NCBI GenBank assembly: GCA_010093705.1
Contig: MU006106.1
Span: 461,086-525,085 of the forward strand
Length of the DNA: 64,000 nucleotides
From: Patellaria atrata CBS 101060
Taxonomy: Eukaryota; Ascomycota; Dothideomycetes; Patellariales; Patellariaceae
Direction: 5' to 3'
Part shown: piece after piece, positions 11,560-22,400 of the stretch
Layout of the letters: every line of letters begins with the position of its first letter
Position numbering within the stretch: the stretch's first letter is position 1
Translations under genes and position numbers: made by a program
The notes under the pieces: generated by a model
What the model was told of the DNA's origin: nothing
The model's input: the letters and a program-made list of their open reading frames with translations, nothing else
The model's database searches: none

Positions 11560-14500
11560 TCAAATAACAAGCCACCTCTCCGTTACCTCCCTCGCCTTAC
11601 CGTAAGCCCCAGAGACACCATAGAGAATCTGTAGCGCGAAAGCCGCATCGGGTGCGAAATCCTCGATAGGGTCATCCTCGTCGTTATCTTCTTCGCTTTG
11701 CCAGACACGGTCTTCCGGAGGCTCGTTATCACGTTCCTCCCCGGTCGCCTCTGTATCCCCGTTCCGATTATGCGCTTCCCCCTCGACCTCCATCCTCTCT
11801 CCGCTTTGACTTTCCTCCCTCTCCCGGAGTCTCCTCTCCTCTTCTTCCTCTCTCCTTTCTCTTGCTTCCTCTCTTTCTCGTTTCCTCTCCTCCCGCCGAA
11901 GCTTCCTCTTCTCCTCCACCTTTACCCTCCCCTCTTCCTGCACTTTCCCACTCAACTCAAACACCCTCTCATAAGCCTGAATAGCCAACTCGCCCAACCC
12001 AAGCAAATGCCATGTCCTCGCCATATTGAACTCGGCCTCCTGCAACAGCACGGCGCCCTTTTCACCCGCCTCTCTTGACCTGATATCGTAATACTTCTGC
12101 AAAAATGCGATGCCCTGCTGCAGTTGATACTGTCTATTCTCGCTGTGTCTCTTCATGCCATGCTGAATATACGCCGACGCGATGCAAAGATTAACCACCG
12201 CATCCTCCGGCACCATAGTGTACGCGCGGAAATAGTAGTTCAGCGAATTCATGTGGTTGCCCCCGGACAGCAGCACATGCGCGTACGCAACCAAGACCGC
12301 CGGATCGAGTTCCTCAAGACGATGGGGATTCCCGTCGCCCTGGCCGGCACCGGTGTAGCTGCTCAACTCGACGGTGGACCACTGGTAGAGATCGCGCTGT
12401 TCGGGGGTCAGGAGGGCGTAATCCATCGCTTTAACTTGTCTGAGAATGAACTTCTGCGTGGGGCCGGAGTTGTACCAGTTCGGTCTTCCGACGAACACTT
12501 TGTTTGAGAGGGAGAAGTTGCGGAAGACGTCGCTGGCGTAGGGGTGGGCGCGGATGAACCACCTCGCCTCGGCGCAGATGCGCTCTTCGTCGTTTAAGAG
12601 GAGTGCGCAGGCGAAGGCGGCGACGTGAGAGCGGTATACCCGTTCGTCATACTGCCAGAAGACATTAGCGAAGGAAATTACGTCGAAAATGCGCCAGACG
12701 CGCAGAGGCTGGTCGAAGCGTGCGTGTAGGAGCGCAGCGCGACAGTGAAGGTCGAGCCAGTCGTCGAAGGAGATCTTGCGGTAGGAGGATGGCATGTCTG
12801 TGGATCCGACCTTGCGCTTTTTGATTTGGGACTTTTCGGGGGGTAGGTCGAGTCCTTCGCGCATCCACTGCTCGGTTTCGGGAAAGAAGGCTCTAACGCC
12901 ACGGAAGTCTTTCATCAGGAAGCTCGCTTTTTCTAGGTATTCGGTCATGGCGGCCTGGTCTTGGCCGTCGACTGCTGGTTCAAGTTCCTTTAGACGCTCG
13001 TGTGCAGCTCGCATGGCAACCTCGTTCAGGTGAGCTTTTTCGATCCGCTCTGCATCTTGCTGAGCAATTCTCCTTATAATCTTAGAACGAGCACGGATCC
13101 CTGTGTCGTCACCGTTCGTAGGCTTTTTTCTTCTTCTCGCACTATTGGGATTGGAGCTCGTCGTTACCCTGATCTTACCGGGACCCCGTCCCGACTCTTC
13201 TGCAGCAGCATTTAACTTCTTCATAGAAAGTTTAGATTTTCTCAGAAGATCTCGTCTTCCCAATATCTCAATCTCTCTGATGAGATCATAAGCTTCCCCA
13301 AGCATGCCCCTTCCCTCGAAGATCACGGCTAGTTTAAGTCGCGCTTCGGCGTTATTGGGATCTAGGTTCAGGACATGCTTAATGCATGCTTCCGACTCTG
13401 TTATGCGATCCAGATCTTTATAGCAGTCTGCAAGAGCAAGATAGTATGCAATATCAGTAGGAGGGCGTATCTGGCGTATCGGCTCGTAGTAGTAGAGTGC
13501 CTCACTGGAAAGTTTCGCCTCGCGAAGAGCATCGCCTACTTCGCCAAAGAGATCATCGTAACTTTGAGCTTTGCTAGTATAGCTATCATCTTCAGGATTG
13601 AGATGCCCGAAGTGGTACTATAAACTGGTAAGACGATTGAATATGTAGAGATGAAGGGGGGCTTACCAAAGCTTCCGATAGATGAACGAATTTACGTTTC
13701 AGACGAAACATGCCAAGTTTGATTCGTAATTCCATCGGTAATCCTAGACCATATGACTCCGACGGATACTTACCTGGTATAAAGTTGGCATTATTCACTC
13801 TACGTGGCTCATCCAAAAGATCCCATTCACTATCGTCAGGTTGGTAATCCCAATATGTTTCCTCTTCACGTCCAAGGAGCCATCTACCCAGTTTCTTTAG
13901 CATCTGTGTCCCCTTTTCACCTTGTTTAGAACGATCCAGAAGGTCCAGGTAGACATTCAGGGATGACCAGCTGAATGGATTGTCTGGTGTATATTTCTCT
14001 CTAGTGTATAGTTGGATTGCGTCTTCGTAATAGACAAGAGCGTTCGGTATATCATCCAGATGGCAACTCAGGTCTGCTAGATCGCGTAAGAACTCAAGAT
14101 CGTTAGGTTGTCGTTTCAATAATTTTAAGCACTCTGTACGAGCAATATGGTGCTGTCCAAGTTCAATATGAACTCTCATCTTACGAGCCCTAGCTTCAAT
14201 GTCCTCCGGTGTTATGGACAATAACTGTGCGTAGCAAAATTTAGCTTGTTCTAAGACCTCTTTATCATCTACATCCTGAAGCAACAATGTCCGTTCTGCG
14301 CAATCATGCCACAGAACCTCATCTTTCTTGCTTAATGCACCCATGATCATCGCCGCAACAGAATCTTGCTCTTTCCCTTGTACCCTGTACATATCCGCCA
14401 ACAGAGCATGCGCCTGAAAGTATCTCGGGTCATGTTGAATAGCAAGAGAAGCGTATTCGACTGCTAGTTCATGGTCGTCATCCTCCCGCGCAGCGACAGC

Positions 14501-15226
14501 CAACCCATAGAGCCGTATACTCTCTTCGTCTCGAATCTCATCTGGAGCTCGCTTTCGTTTCTTTGCCCGAAGTCCGGAACCGTGAGGTCTAAAGGCCTCT
14601 GGATCTCCTGAGTCTTCCGGTGGACGGAAGGAGGGTCCTCTTCTGCCACGACCACGAAATCTAAGGCTCCCACGTCTACCTGGGTTCAGTCCATCTTTTG
14701 TAAATACAATCTCCTTCCAAGGATCTGTATTATCTTCAGACGTCTGGGTAGGGAATGGAGCTGATTCTGTTGTGGGTTGAGGATCTACTCGGAATGTGGT
14801 CATAAGATGACCCTTTAATACAGAAGGAAGAGCTTCGATGTCTTCCTCTTCATTCTCATCTTCATCAATGAGGAGATTTGCATTATTGCCCTTGTTCCTA
14901 AGTGCTTCTTGGAATCTAGCCTCAAATGAATCATCTTCGTCGTTCTCCTCACTTTCCTCATTCTCTTCATATTCCTCGCTAGAGGTATCATAATCTTCAA
15001 TTAACTCTTCTGCATCGTAAGGCACGTAATTATCGGGCGTAGGGTTTTCCGACGCGTCCCCATATCCTTTGGTTGATGCATATCCATAGAGATCAGTAGA
15101 GCCGGGCGGAAGATTGGCGCTATAATTTGAGGATCTACCATCAGCATGTAAACCGATAGAATATAGTGATGAGTGTTGTCGGAAAGAAGTCAAGTAATCA
15201 TAGCTGCCAGAGTTCGAGGGATCCAT
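11560..15226 (-). CDS. TFIIIC TPR subunit (tau131/Sfc4/TFIIIC102)
   Basis: 1205 aa in two exons, 13667-15226 and 11560-13617, joined by a 49-nt phase-0 intron. The protein is the TPR scaffold of TFIIIC that bridges the A-box module to TFIIIB on tRNA and other Pol III genes. The first ~170 residues are acidic (EDYDTSSEEYEENEESEEND). Two TPR arrays follow (for example YFQAHALLADMYRVQGKEQD and ELAVEYASLAIQHDP). Between the arrays is a conserved stretch with YPSESYGLGLPMELRIKLG. A long Arg/Glu-rich charged block near residues 1080-1160 (KRKLRREERKREREEARE) interrupts the last TPRs. The end, ITERW-type (EVTERWLVI), matches the family C-terminus. Yeast Tfc4 is 1025 aa; the charged block explains much of the excess. 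Confidence 0.92.
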
Positions 15227-17013
15227 CTTAGTTCGTTTCAGTCCCCAGCAAGAGCTTCTGATATGGGCTTGTCCGGCTGGTTAGCATCCATTGAGTAGAA
15301 GGACAGGTAAGTCCAATACGGCAAGATCCCGTGGTTATGCCGGGATCAATAAACTTTTTGATGTTTACTGTGAAGTATCACACGAGATAAGAAGACGGGG
15401 ATATCACATTGAGAAGAAAAACCATGTAAACGTGGATATTATGTAAGCGCACTACTCACCACCGGTGCACCACGACCTCAACTTATTATCTCTACCTCCA
15501 CAAATTATTCCCAGTACGGGTACACACGCTTTTCTAGAGCAGAATTCTTTTCACCTCAAAGAAACTATCTCAAATGCTATTATAAATGCGTCTCTCACCC
15601 TCTATATAACTGAGAAGAAGCTGATACCGCTGCTTCACTCAATACCGTGCACAGGGGTTTAGGATCTCTTTTTAGCCATGAATCTAAGAGGACCTCGTCG
15701 ATCTTGACGCTTGTAAATGCTAGGTTAAAGATTTCAAGTTCAGTATGATATGTAGTGAGATTATCAAGAACTTCCTTCCAAGACCCATATCTGTGTACGC
15801 GTCAATCGCACTTCCCCTTTCTCATGCATTCAATAGAACTAGTCAATCGCAAGCACATTCTACAATATGAGACACAAATATTACAGTCATCATCTTTTCT
15901 CTAGCTACAGTTTCTGATATCGGTCTTCAATTTTACATAATCGTCTTTGGCAGCATTAGTATTGGCCATAATGAAGTTTCAAGTCCCCCATTTCACTTTC
16001 GCAAGCATATCTTCTGTAGCGTCACTCTCGTTACGTTCCCTTCAGCATCAAATACCTCTTTTGAGACATAAACATATTCAAGAACCCGAGCAACCCGTTG
16101 TCACAGTTGCTTTCGACATAGGCCACAATGAGATTATCCATGTTAGAATGCCTCTACATAAGAAAATATCTTTCGGTTTGTCTCGCTATCTACCGATTAT
16201 ATACAAGAAGCTAAATTCTAATCAGAGAGTCTACCGCATGTCCCAAACGCACCAAAACGTGCGAGCATCTTCCCCGTTGACCCCCAGCTAGGAGTTGAGG
16301 GGGAACACGACGAGAAAGCTCGGATCGATCGCCTGGAAAAGATCGTTTGTACGGTCTATCCCATAATTAGCCCCTCAGAGCGTTGGATCAAGGGCGAAGC
16401 TGGGATACTAATGGATGGTAATGAACAGTACTCGATGTGGTTCATGCTTAACGACGGCTGGGTGGACTTTAGGGAACCGCATATGAGATGGTTTCTCGCT
16501 GGCCGAGAGCTTGACAGCATAGAGTGCGTTTGAACTTGGTCTCAGCAGGAGTGGTGGTCCTATGGGTTCTTGAGTTCGTGGTTACCGTTCTTCATTCGAT
16601 TCTATGGTGCTCGGGCGTGTATTATGAAGCGTTTAGCAAATAGGACTTTGGAGCTTTGGATAATCCTGCTTAACAGCAAGTGTGATCGTTATTGCTAGGA
16701 CTACACGAAAGAAACAATACATCTAATTCGCTAAGCCGACAATACAAAAAGGTATCTGTAGGAAGAGATCGTATAACAATCTTACGAGCCCTCGTAACTA
16801 GTGTTGAGAATTGTCTCATCGAGTGATCTCCTCCAGACAACCCGACGAGGTTGGGGCGGTTTGATTAACTGATCTGCTTGCAGCAAAACAACTGCAAGTT
16901 TCCTTTCAAGTTCCCCGATAAATGTTTGGTAACGTTCCTTTCCCAGGGTACCTCTATCGACCGCAATGTAGTCGATCCCAACGCCGAAAAATGCAATCAG
17001 TCAAAACTCCTGC
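15227..17013. other. intergenic stretch with one doubtful ORF
   Basis: Upstream of the TFIIIC gene and downstream of SYS1 (both minus). Apart from the doubtful reading frames at 15971-16533 on the plus strand, nothing convincing is seen. Confidence 0.5.
15971..16533 (+). CDS. hypothetical protein or remnant, in two reading frames
   Basis: A frame from an ATG at 15971 reads 106 codons to a TAG at about 16291 and includes QPVVTVAFDIGHNEIIHVRM. A second frame, offset by +2, is open 16222-16533 (104 codons, ending TGA) and reads GEHDEKARIDRLEKIV followed by a Trp-rich part (YSMWFMLNDGWVDF). The two look like one protein broken by an unrecognised intron or a frameshift. The first part has a faint resemblance to a BTB beta-strand region, too weak to assign. 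No good splice pair joins the frames. It may be a decayed gene, an orphan, or chance. Confidence 0.25.
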
Positions 17014-17712
17014 TTAGACATTATCTTCTTCTCGTTCTCCCATGCTCACCATCTCATATTCACCAGCACCGTCTCTACCCCTTCCTCTTCCTCTTCCCCT
17101 CCCATACCCAACACCATCTGCATCTCCATTCTCCGCATTCTCCTTTGAACCTCCAGCTTTGCGACTGGTTCCTCCACCTCCGCCAAAATTGATGGGCCGC
17201 AACTCCCTATACTGGCAGATCCATATTCCGAGACTCGTCATCAGCACGGCGCTGGCAACCTGTAATGCCCACCAGAACCAATAAGTCGGGATCGAGTGCG
17301 AGTATAGGGACGTCACAACGAGGTGAATGAAGTGAATCGTGATCGCGAAATCTGGCACCAACTTCGAGCGCGCAATAAGGAGTAAAATAAAAATAACACT
17401 AGCATTCTATTAACTCCTGTCCAGATCATCAATCCACAGGTAAGACGCCTAAAGAACGACATACCTAATAAACGCATTCAACATCCAAATCAAGCCGAGC
17501 ATCCAGCCCACCGTGATGTCCCCTCGGAGACTCCTCCAGCTGAACAGCAGGTCCAGGCCGACTTCTTTCCCCGCTACTAGCGCCGTGAATATAATCAAAA
17601 GCCCCGCGCAGATATAGTATAGGACCTGCAGAGCGATGATCTGAGTGAGGATGCGCAAGGGTGCGAGGTCCGCAAGGGCACCGGGCCGGGGGGGATGGCG
17701 GCGGCGTGCCAT
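17014..17712 (-). CDS. SYS1: Golgi integral membrane protein Sys1
   Basis: 210 aa. Sys1 is the Golgi receptor that recruits the Arl3/ARFRP1 GTPase, which in turn brings Arl1 and golgins. Exons 17465-17712 and 17014-17398. The second-exon acceptor is the AG at 17399-17400, because it alone gives NAFISVIFILLLIARSKL in frame. Four membrane helices are visible: ILTQIIALQVLYYICAGLLI, GWMLGLIWMLNAF with VIFILLLIA, ITIHFIHLVVTSLY, and the YWFWWALQVASAVLMTSLGI segment. The family motif RELRPINFG follows, then a Gly/Arg-rich tail (GRGRGRGRGRD) of a kind common in fungal orthologues. Divergent from COA6. Confidence 0.9.
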
Positions 17713-18115
17713 CCCTTGAGCGGTGGCGAGAGGCTATGAGGGGGGCATTAATAGATTGGAGGGAATTTTCGAATAGGTTGGCAAGGTTGATAGAGATGTT
17801 CTGGGCGTCGTTATGGGTTTGAAGCATACGAAAGGAAGGGAGAGTTTCCGGGCGGAACATCCTCGGCTGAACTTTGCTGCACGTCACGGTTTACACAAAG
17901 TTTGGAGATGAATGCTAGATCCTAAGGTATGTTCATTTCTCCGGTGTACGAAACACTTGAGGTAAGTATAATCGCAGAATTCATTGTGTTCTTTGACATG
18001 CTAACGGAAATCCGTAGCTCCTCTTTTCATGAGAAAGGCCTCTTATACATCAGCATCATCGATATCAAATACACATCGCCGAACAACTCCTTCAAAGCAA
18101 GCAAACCACGCCGCA
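17713..18115. promoter_or_regulatory. shared divergent promoter, SYS1 / COA6
   Basis: 403 bp separate the two start codons on opposite strands. No specific motif was recognised. Reading frames crossing it are weak. Confidence 0.5.
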
Positions 18116-18660
18116 ATGGTCTCTTGGAACCCTTCGAATTGGTTCGGTACCTCATCTCCGCCAACTCCTGGTGCTGCTAAAACTGCAGATGGAGCATACG
18201 AAGCTCCAGACCGGAACAAGAGACAAGAGTGCTGGGACGCAAGAGACGGCTTCTTCGCCTGTCTAGACAAGGCGGGAATCATCGATAGTATTAAAGATAA
18301 AGATGCTGCGATGCTGAAATGTGGCGCACAATTGAAGGCATTCGAGGCGAACTGTGCCAGCAGTTGGGTAAGTGGAAATTTCTTTCCTGGAAGATTATGT
18401 AGGGGAAACGGTAAGTGGGTATAACAACCGCAATCGTAAAGTGTGACAGGGAACTGTATCGTGATAAGATATTACAATTGCAGACGACCAGCTCCGTTTG
18501 AATTACCGGGATTTTTGGCTGACGCGAGCGCCCATAGGTCACATATTTCAAAAAGCGCCGAGTAGTCGAACTCGAAAAAGAGTTGGCACTCCAACGGTTG
18601 GAGAAAGAAGGCGCGGATTTACCTGCGGATATACAGGCAAGGAGACCAAAAGCAAGTTGA
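18116..18660 (+). CDS. COA6: cytochrome c oxidase assembly factor 6
   Basis: 124 aa. Coa6 is a twin-cysteine protein of the mitochondrial intermembrane space that helps deliver copper to the CuA site of Cox2. Exons 18116-18367 and 18538-18660 with a 170-nt phase-0 intron. Exon 1 has the CX9C pair (ECWDARDGFFACLDK) and the CX10C pair (CGAQLKAFEANC). After splicing, SSW joins VTYFKKRRVVELEKELALQ, the typical basic helix of the family. The ATG at 18116 gives MVSWNPSNWFGTSS; an in-frame ATG at 18029 would add 29 residues with no family support. No cleavable presequence is needed (Mia40 import). Confidence 0.92.
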
Positions 18661-19788
18661 TAGGGTGCTTGACCCGAACTGTAGGATATGTATATATTTG
18701 TGTTATTGCATGGGGTGGCGTTTTTGAGCTCCTACGTCTCCTCTCGACGGTTTTGATATTAAAGTTCTGACACATTCATCATGATTTTCATGCACTGACT
18801 CGACTGATTCACATCGTTCTTTTTATGTTCACATTCCAGTTCGGCATTAGTGATGCTTGAGGCTGTGGTGACAAGAAAACCCCCGTTGATTGAGCTCCAC
18901 TTAAGTAATCGCAGACATCAGATCTCATCGATATATGATCACATTAACTGTGAACACCGAACGGGGAAGTCTGTATCTTTCCGTTTCACATGGGTCTGTG
19001 CCGTCATATCCTCGGTCATAGTCGGCATTATCCGGTACTTTCCGTCTGCCGATTCTCAGTCACATCGGCTTTCTTTGGGGTCGAAACCACTTCATTGTCT
19101 AGACCCTTACCGGAGATGTTCGGATGCGTAAGGATTAGAGAGCTAGAATGCCGTAATCCGTTAGAATGGTCAGATATGCCACATTTTCCGAAAGGTTGGC
19201 AAGAGAGAAGCTTAGGGCAAGCAGCCGACAACTACGGTACTAGAGTCTAGTTTGAAAATGTATGTTTATATTTCAGACCTAGTGGTTCTATGTTATTTCT
19301 ATTAATTGTAAATAGCCATCCAAAGTGATCTGGCCCTTGTTTGCATATGCATCAGCTGCGTAACATGTCCCTCTTTCTGCCAGAAAGGTTCATATAAAAA
19401 AATGCGGATAGACCCAGCTCCGCGGGAAAAGGCAAGATATGCTTGTACGGGAAAGGGCCGGGAAAGGGGGGTGGTTACGGTATCGAGATTTTGCCGTCCA
19501 GGGTGTTGTCGATCATGACCAGCACAGGCATATTTGACGTGCGACCCTGCATCATTTCGTCCACTTCAGCCACTTTTTGCCAAAGGGGGCAAACCACAAT
19601 CAGAGATCTACGCAAAAATGGTTTCCTCCTTGGGAGAAGATCACTATGCTGTATATTAAATGTTGTTGACTGATTTTCGACCGACCACGTGCTATCCCGG
19701 CGCAGCGGATTCTAGGGTCCTGTCGTCTTGTGAATACGTGTAGATCCCAGTCGCATGATCAAAAAGGAGAAATTTTCGTTAAAGCTGA
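18661..19788. other. intergenic region between convergent genes
   Basis: About 1.1 kb between COA6 (+) and the PARG-like gene (-). Several overlapping short ORFs, none protein-like. No repeat seen. Confidence 0.5.
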
Positions 19789-20727
19789 TCACCGGTATGA
19801 TGTCTTGAATACATTCGAAGGATCGAATTCTTCTTGGAATATCTCAAGTTCCGATTGACTTGGTCGTGAAGTGGTCGGCGAAGACTGGTGGCTCTCAATG
19901 GCGAAAACTACGTTCGAGAACGCTCCCACGAACTCCGCCTCTGAAAATAATAGCATCCTCCACATCCCAGCTACTTCTCGGACAGGGTTCCGAAAGACTG
20001 GTCCAAGCCCAAAAGCACCCAGGCACAAGTCTTTGTGTCCATATGCCGCAGCAATTCGCAGTACTGTACGCATCTTCTCCAACATGAGCTCTCTCTCCTG
20101 TGCAAAGGAATACTTCGTGCCGGTCTCGTCCAATTTAGGTCGCCGTACTGGAGCGACAGAAATGACTGGTAAGGATTTGAATTCGCGCCACACTTCATAC
20201 TGCTCAGGTCCGTCTCTGAACACCACTATACTTAACTTAGTACCTGGGAGTGTGGCCACGAGGATATACTTACCAATAGAAGGAGAATATATCCCTCCTC
20301 TTTGAGGTAATGGGTAGTGAGAGGGCGCTGGTGTTGGATGGGGATTCCAGGGGGAGAGTAAAGAGTGAACAAGGTTGCTCCTCCTGGCAAAACATTCTTC
20401 TGGGGCTATGAGACCGGACTCCCAATCCCCCCCTGCTCGCTTCTCGTTTGCCATGTTCACAACTGGGATTTGCGAAAGCGGTTGGGAACTGCCATTCTGT
20501 GAAGTGTACTGATACCAATCCAGTGCAACATCTACGGGATCGCCATCTATCACAGCTACACGAAGTCTTTCGTTGCTCTTAGTTTCTTGATTGACATGAA
20601 GTCCCGCAATGTCCCCAATCAGTATCGAATGGACTGGGTATTGAGGCATAGTTTGACTTATATAGGGTATATAAGTCTTTTTCGCTTCTGCAGCAATCTC
20701 GGAGGGTTTAGGCTTCGACGGGGGCAT
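19789..20727 (-). CDS. microbial-type poly(ADP-ribose) glycohydrolase family protein (TIGR02452-like)
   Basis: 296 aa after removing one intron. Exons 20274-20727 and 19789-20225. The domain has a macrodomain-like fold predicted to remove ADP-ribose. Visible hallmarks are VVNMANEKRAGGDW with the Gly-Gly turn, then GLIAPEECFARRSNLVHSL carrying the paired Glu that is catalytic in PARG-type enzymes, then GGIYSPS spliced to IVVFRDG, and LCLGAFGLGPVFRNP near the C-terminus. The 48-nt intron (20226-20273) has GTAAGT, a TACTAAG branch site and TATAG, and is a multiple of three without stops. The start MPPSKPKPSEIAAEA was preferred over an upstream in-frame ATG at 21057, whose extension is hydrophobic, Ser-rich and leader-like. 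Confidence 0.82.
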   Translation of the reverse strand: MPPSKPKPSEIAAEAKKTYIPYISQTMPQYPVHSILIGDIAGLHVNQETKSNERLRVAVIDGDPVDVALDWYQYTSQNGSSQPLSQIPVVNMANEKRAGGDWESGLIAPEECFARRSNLVHSLLSPWNPHPTPAPSHYPLPQRGGIYSPSIGKYILVATLPGTKLSIVVFRDGPEQYEVWREFKSLPVISVAPVRRPKLDETGTKYSFAQERELMLEKMRTVLRIAAAYGHKDLCLGAFGLGPVFRNPVREVAGMWRMLLFSEAEFVGAFSNVVFAIESHQSSPTTSRPSQSELEIFQEEFDPSNVFKTSYR

Positions 20728-22400
20728 AATGATAGACCAGATTATTGAGAACTGGAAAGAGGTTTGAAAGCTAAAAATGAAGAGAATCTTTACGGAAGGG
20801 GAAGAGCTTGAGATTGTATAGATCTTCGAAGAATGATACGGACGCAGAACTAGGGGACTAGAGGAGAGTCTTAAATGTATTGGGAAAGGAAAATAGATGA
20901 GTGCATGGAGTGAAACAAACATATTATCACTAATAATAAGTTTCTTGTCTTTCGGACTTGACTTTTGAACGCTGACTTTCGCGTGGCCGGGACCCGGCCA
21001 AGGCAACACAGGCAAATAGGATTGCAGGGTGGGATATATGTCGTTCTGAGAGAACAAGCCTGGCGAATACTTAAGCTTAGATTCCTCGATGTGCGGGTAA
21101 TGGCGCTCGATGGCGTACTTAGAACGAATCTCGATACTGCAGAACCTGGTTCAATGCACGTTTATCTCCCAAATCCTGACGCAGATCGATCTAGTATCAC
21201 GCCTCTTGCTACTAACAAACGTACTTGTCGCAAACGTACCTCCTGTTGTAGCAGATGTGCTCACACGCTCAGTAACGGATCTCGTTGCCAAGATCAACAC
21301 CTTTCCAAACGGGACGCACCCAGAAGTAACACAGCGCGTCCCATGCCAGTGGGTTGTAATGATCGTCATGCCGGCAATGGAGAAGTAGGCTAGTAGTCTA
21401 GGGTTTGGAGGAGGGGTCCACACCGACACCAGCCGGGCGGGTCAGTAGCCTGATATCTAAACAAGCAGCTGAAGATGAATGAGGGCATGACGAACTCATG
21501 GGAGTTGGCTCCGCAGGATTGGTCTACGAGAGAACGAGCGTGGCGATCGACAAAGAGCTTCTTGATAGATGAGATGACATGAATAAGGTATTACCTTTTG
21601 CCATGCACGGACTGAATTAGTGTCCGGGCAGAAGCCCTTTCCAAACCAGCCACAGTCAGCGTGAGATCTTGAAAGATCTTGAAACGTATCCTGTAGTGCC
21701 TGTACACCTATCCCGCGTCCGTGACATCTAGAAGTCTAGAATCAACGGACCCACAAAGGTGTTCACGCTCGATGGTGTAGCCTATTGAGCGGAGACATGA
21801 CCTTGGAAGGCGAGAGTACTCAAGGAAATCTTGAAGATGAAGTCAGCTAAGAACGGAAAAGGAAGGATTCTCGCGCTACAAAAAAGAAAGTGACTGGAGC
21901 AGTGGGAAAAAAGAATCATGCAGGGTGAGCTTAGCAACCGATTATTGTGTACGTGTACCTTACAGATTGCTGTACAAGGTCACAAGGATCAATTGATGGG
22001 GACCGAGATCCGATTAAAGAAGACGGGAAGCAAGTGTTCCGTACAATCTGCAGTGATGTGCAGTGGCAGAGGGAAAAGCAGCTGTAGAAAACTCTCTTTC
22101 TGTACCATCGACTTTGCTGCAGACGGATGTGGTTGGTACAGAAAAATGCAGCTGCGGGAATTGAAGCGAGTTTTGGAATTTCAGCATGTGGCGAGTCATG
22201 GAGCACTTACGCCCACCAGGCCCGTCGTCGTTCACTAGTTTCAGCCAAGCTGGCCTCAGCTCCCACCTCAAAAGCTATTTTCAACTTGCCCTACGAACTT
22301 CCGTCGATCGGTAGGGGAACAAACAATTCACTCTGAACATACTCATCCCGCAGCTCCCACATCCCTCCCGCTATCATCCCTTCATCTGCTTTACCAAGCA
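20728..22400. other. intergenic stretch, divergent PARG-like / AsnRS
   Basis: 1.7 kb. Both strands carry short ORFs of 60-140 codons without recognisable domains. On the minus strand near 21590-21690 a short frame reads DCGWFGKGFCPDTNSVRAWQ ahead of a GTAATA donor, without a start or partner exon. A perfect 10-bp direct repeat (AGATCTTGAA twice) lies near 21664. Confidence 0.4.

Noticed and set aside
13721-13800. A perfect donor (CCAGGTAAGTAT) and an acceptor 30 bp later inside the TFIIIC gene
   Set aside because: A 30-nt intron is too short, and the encoded stretch YPSESYGLGLPMELR looks like conserved family sequence, so it is exonic.
17465-17887. 140-codon minus-strand ORF over SYS1 exon 1
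   Set aside because: It is an alternate frame of the real exon; the SYS1 frame has the membrane helices and family motifs.
20728-21057. In-frame upstream extension of the PARG-like protein (110 extra residues)
   Set aside because: The extension is hydrophobic and Ser-rich without family support; the ATG at 20727 gives a normal start, so the upstream part is treated as leader.
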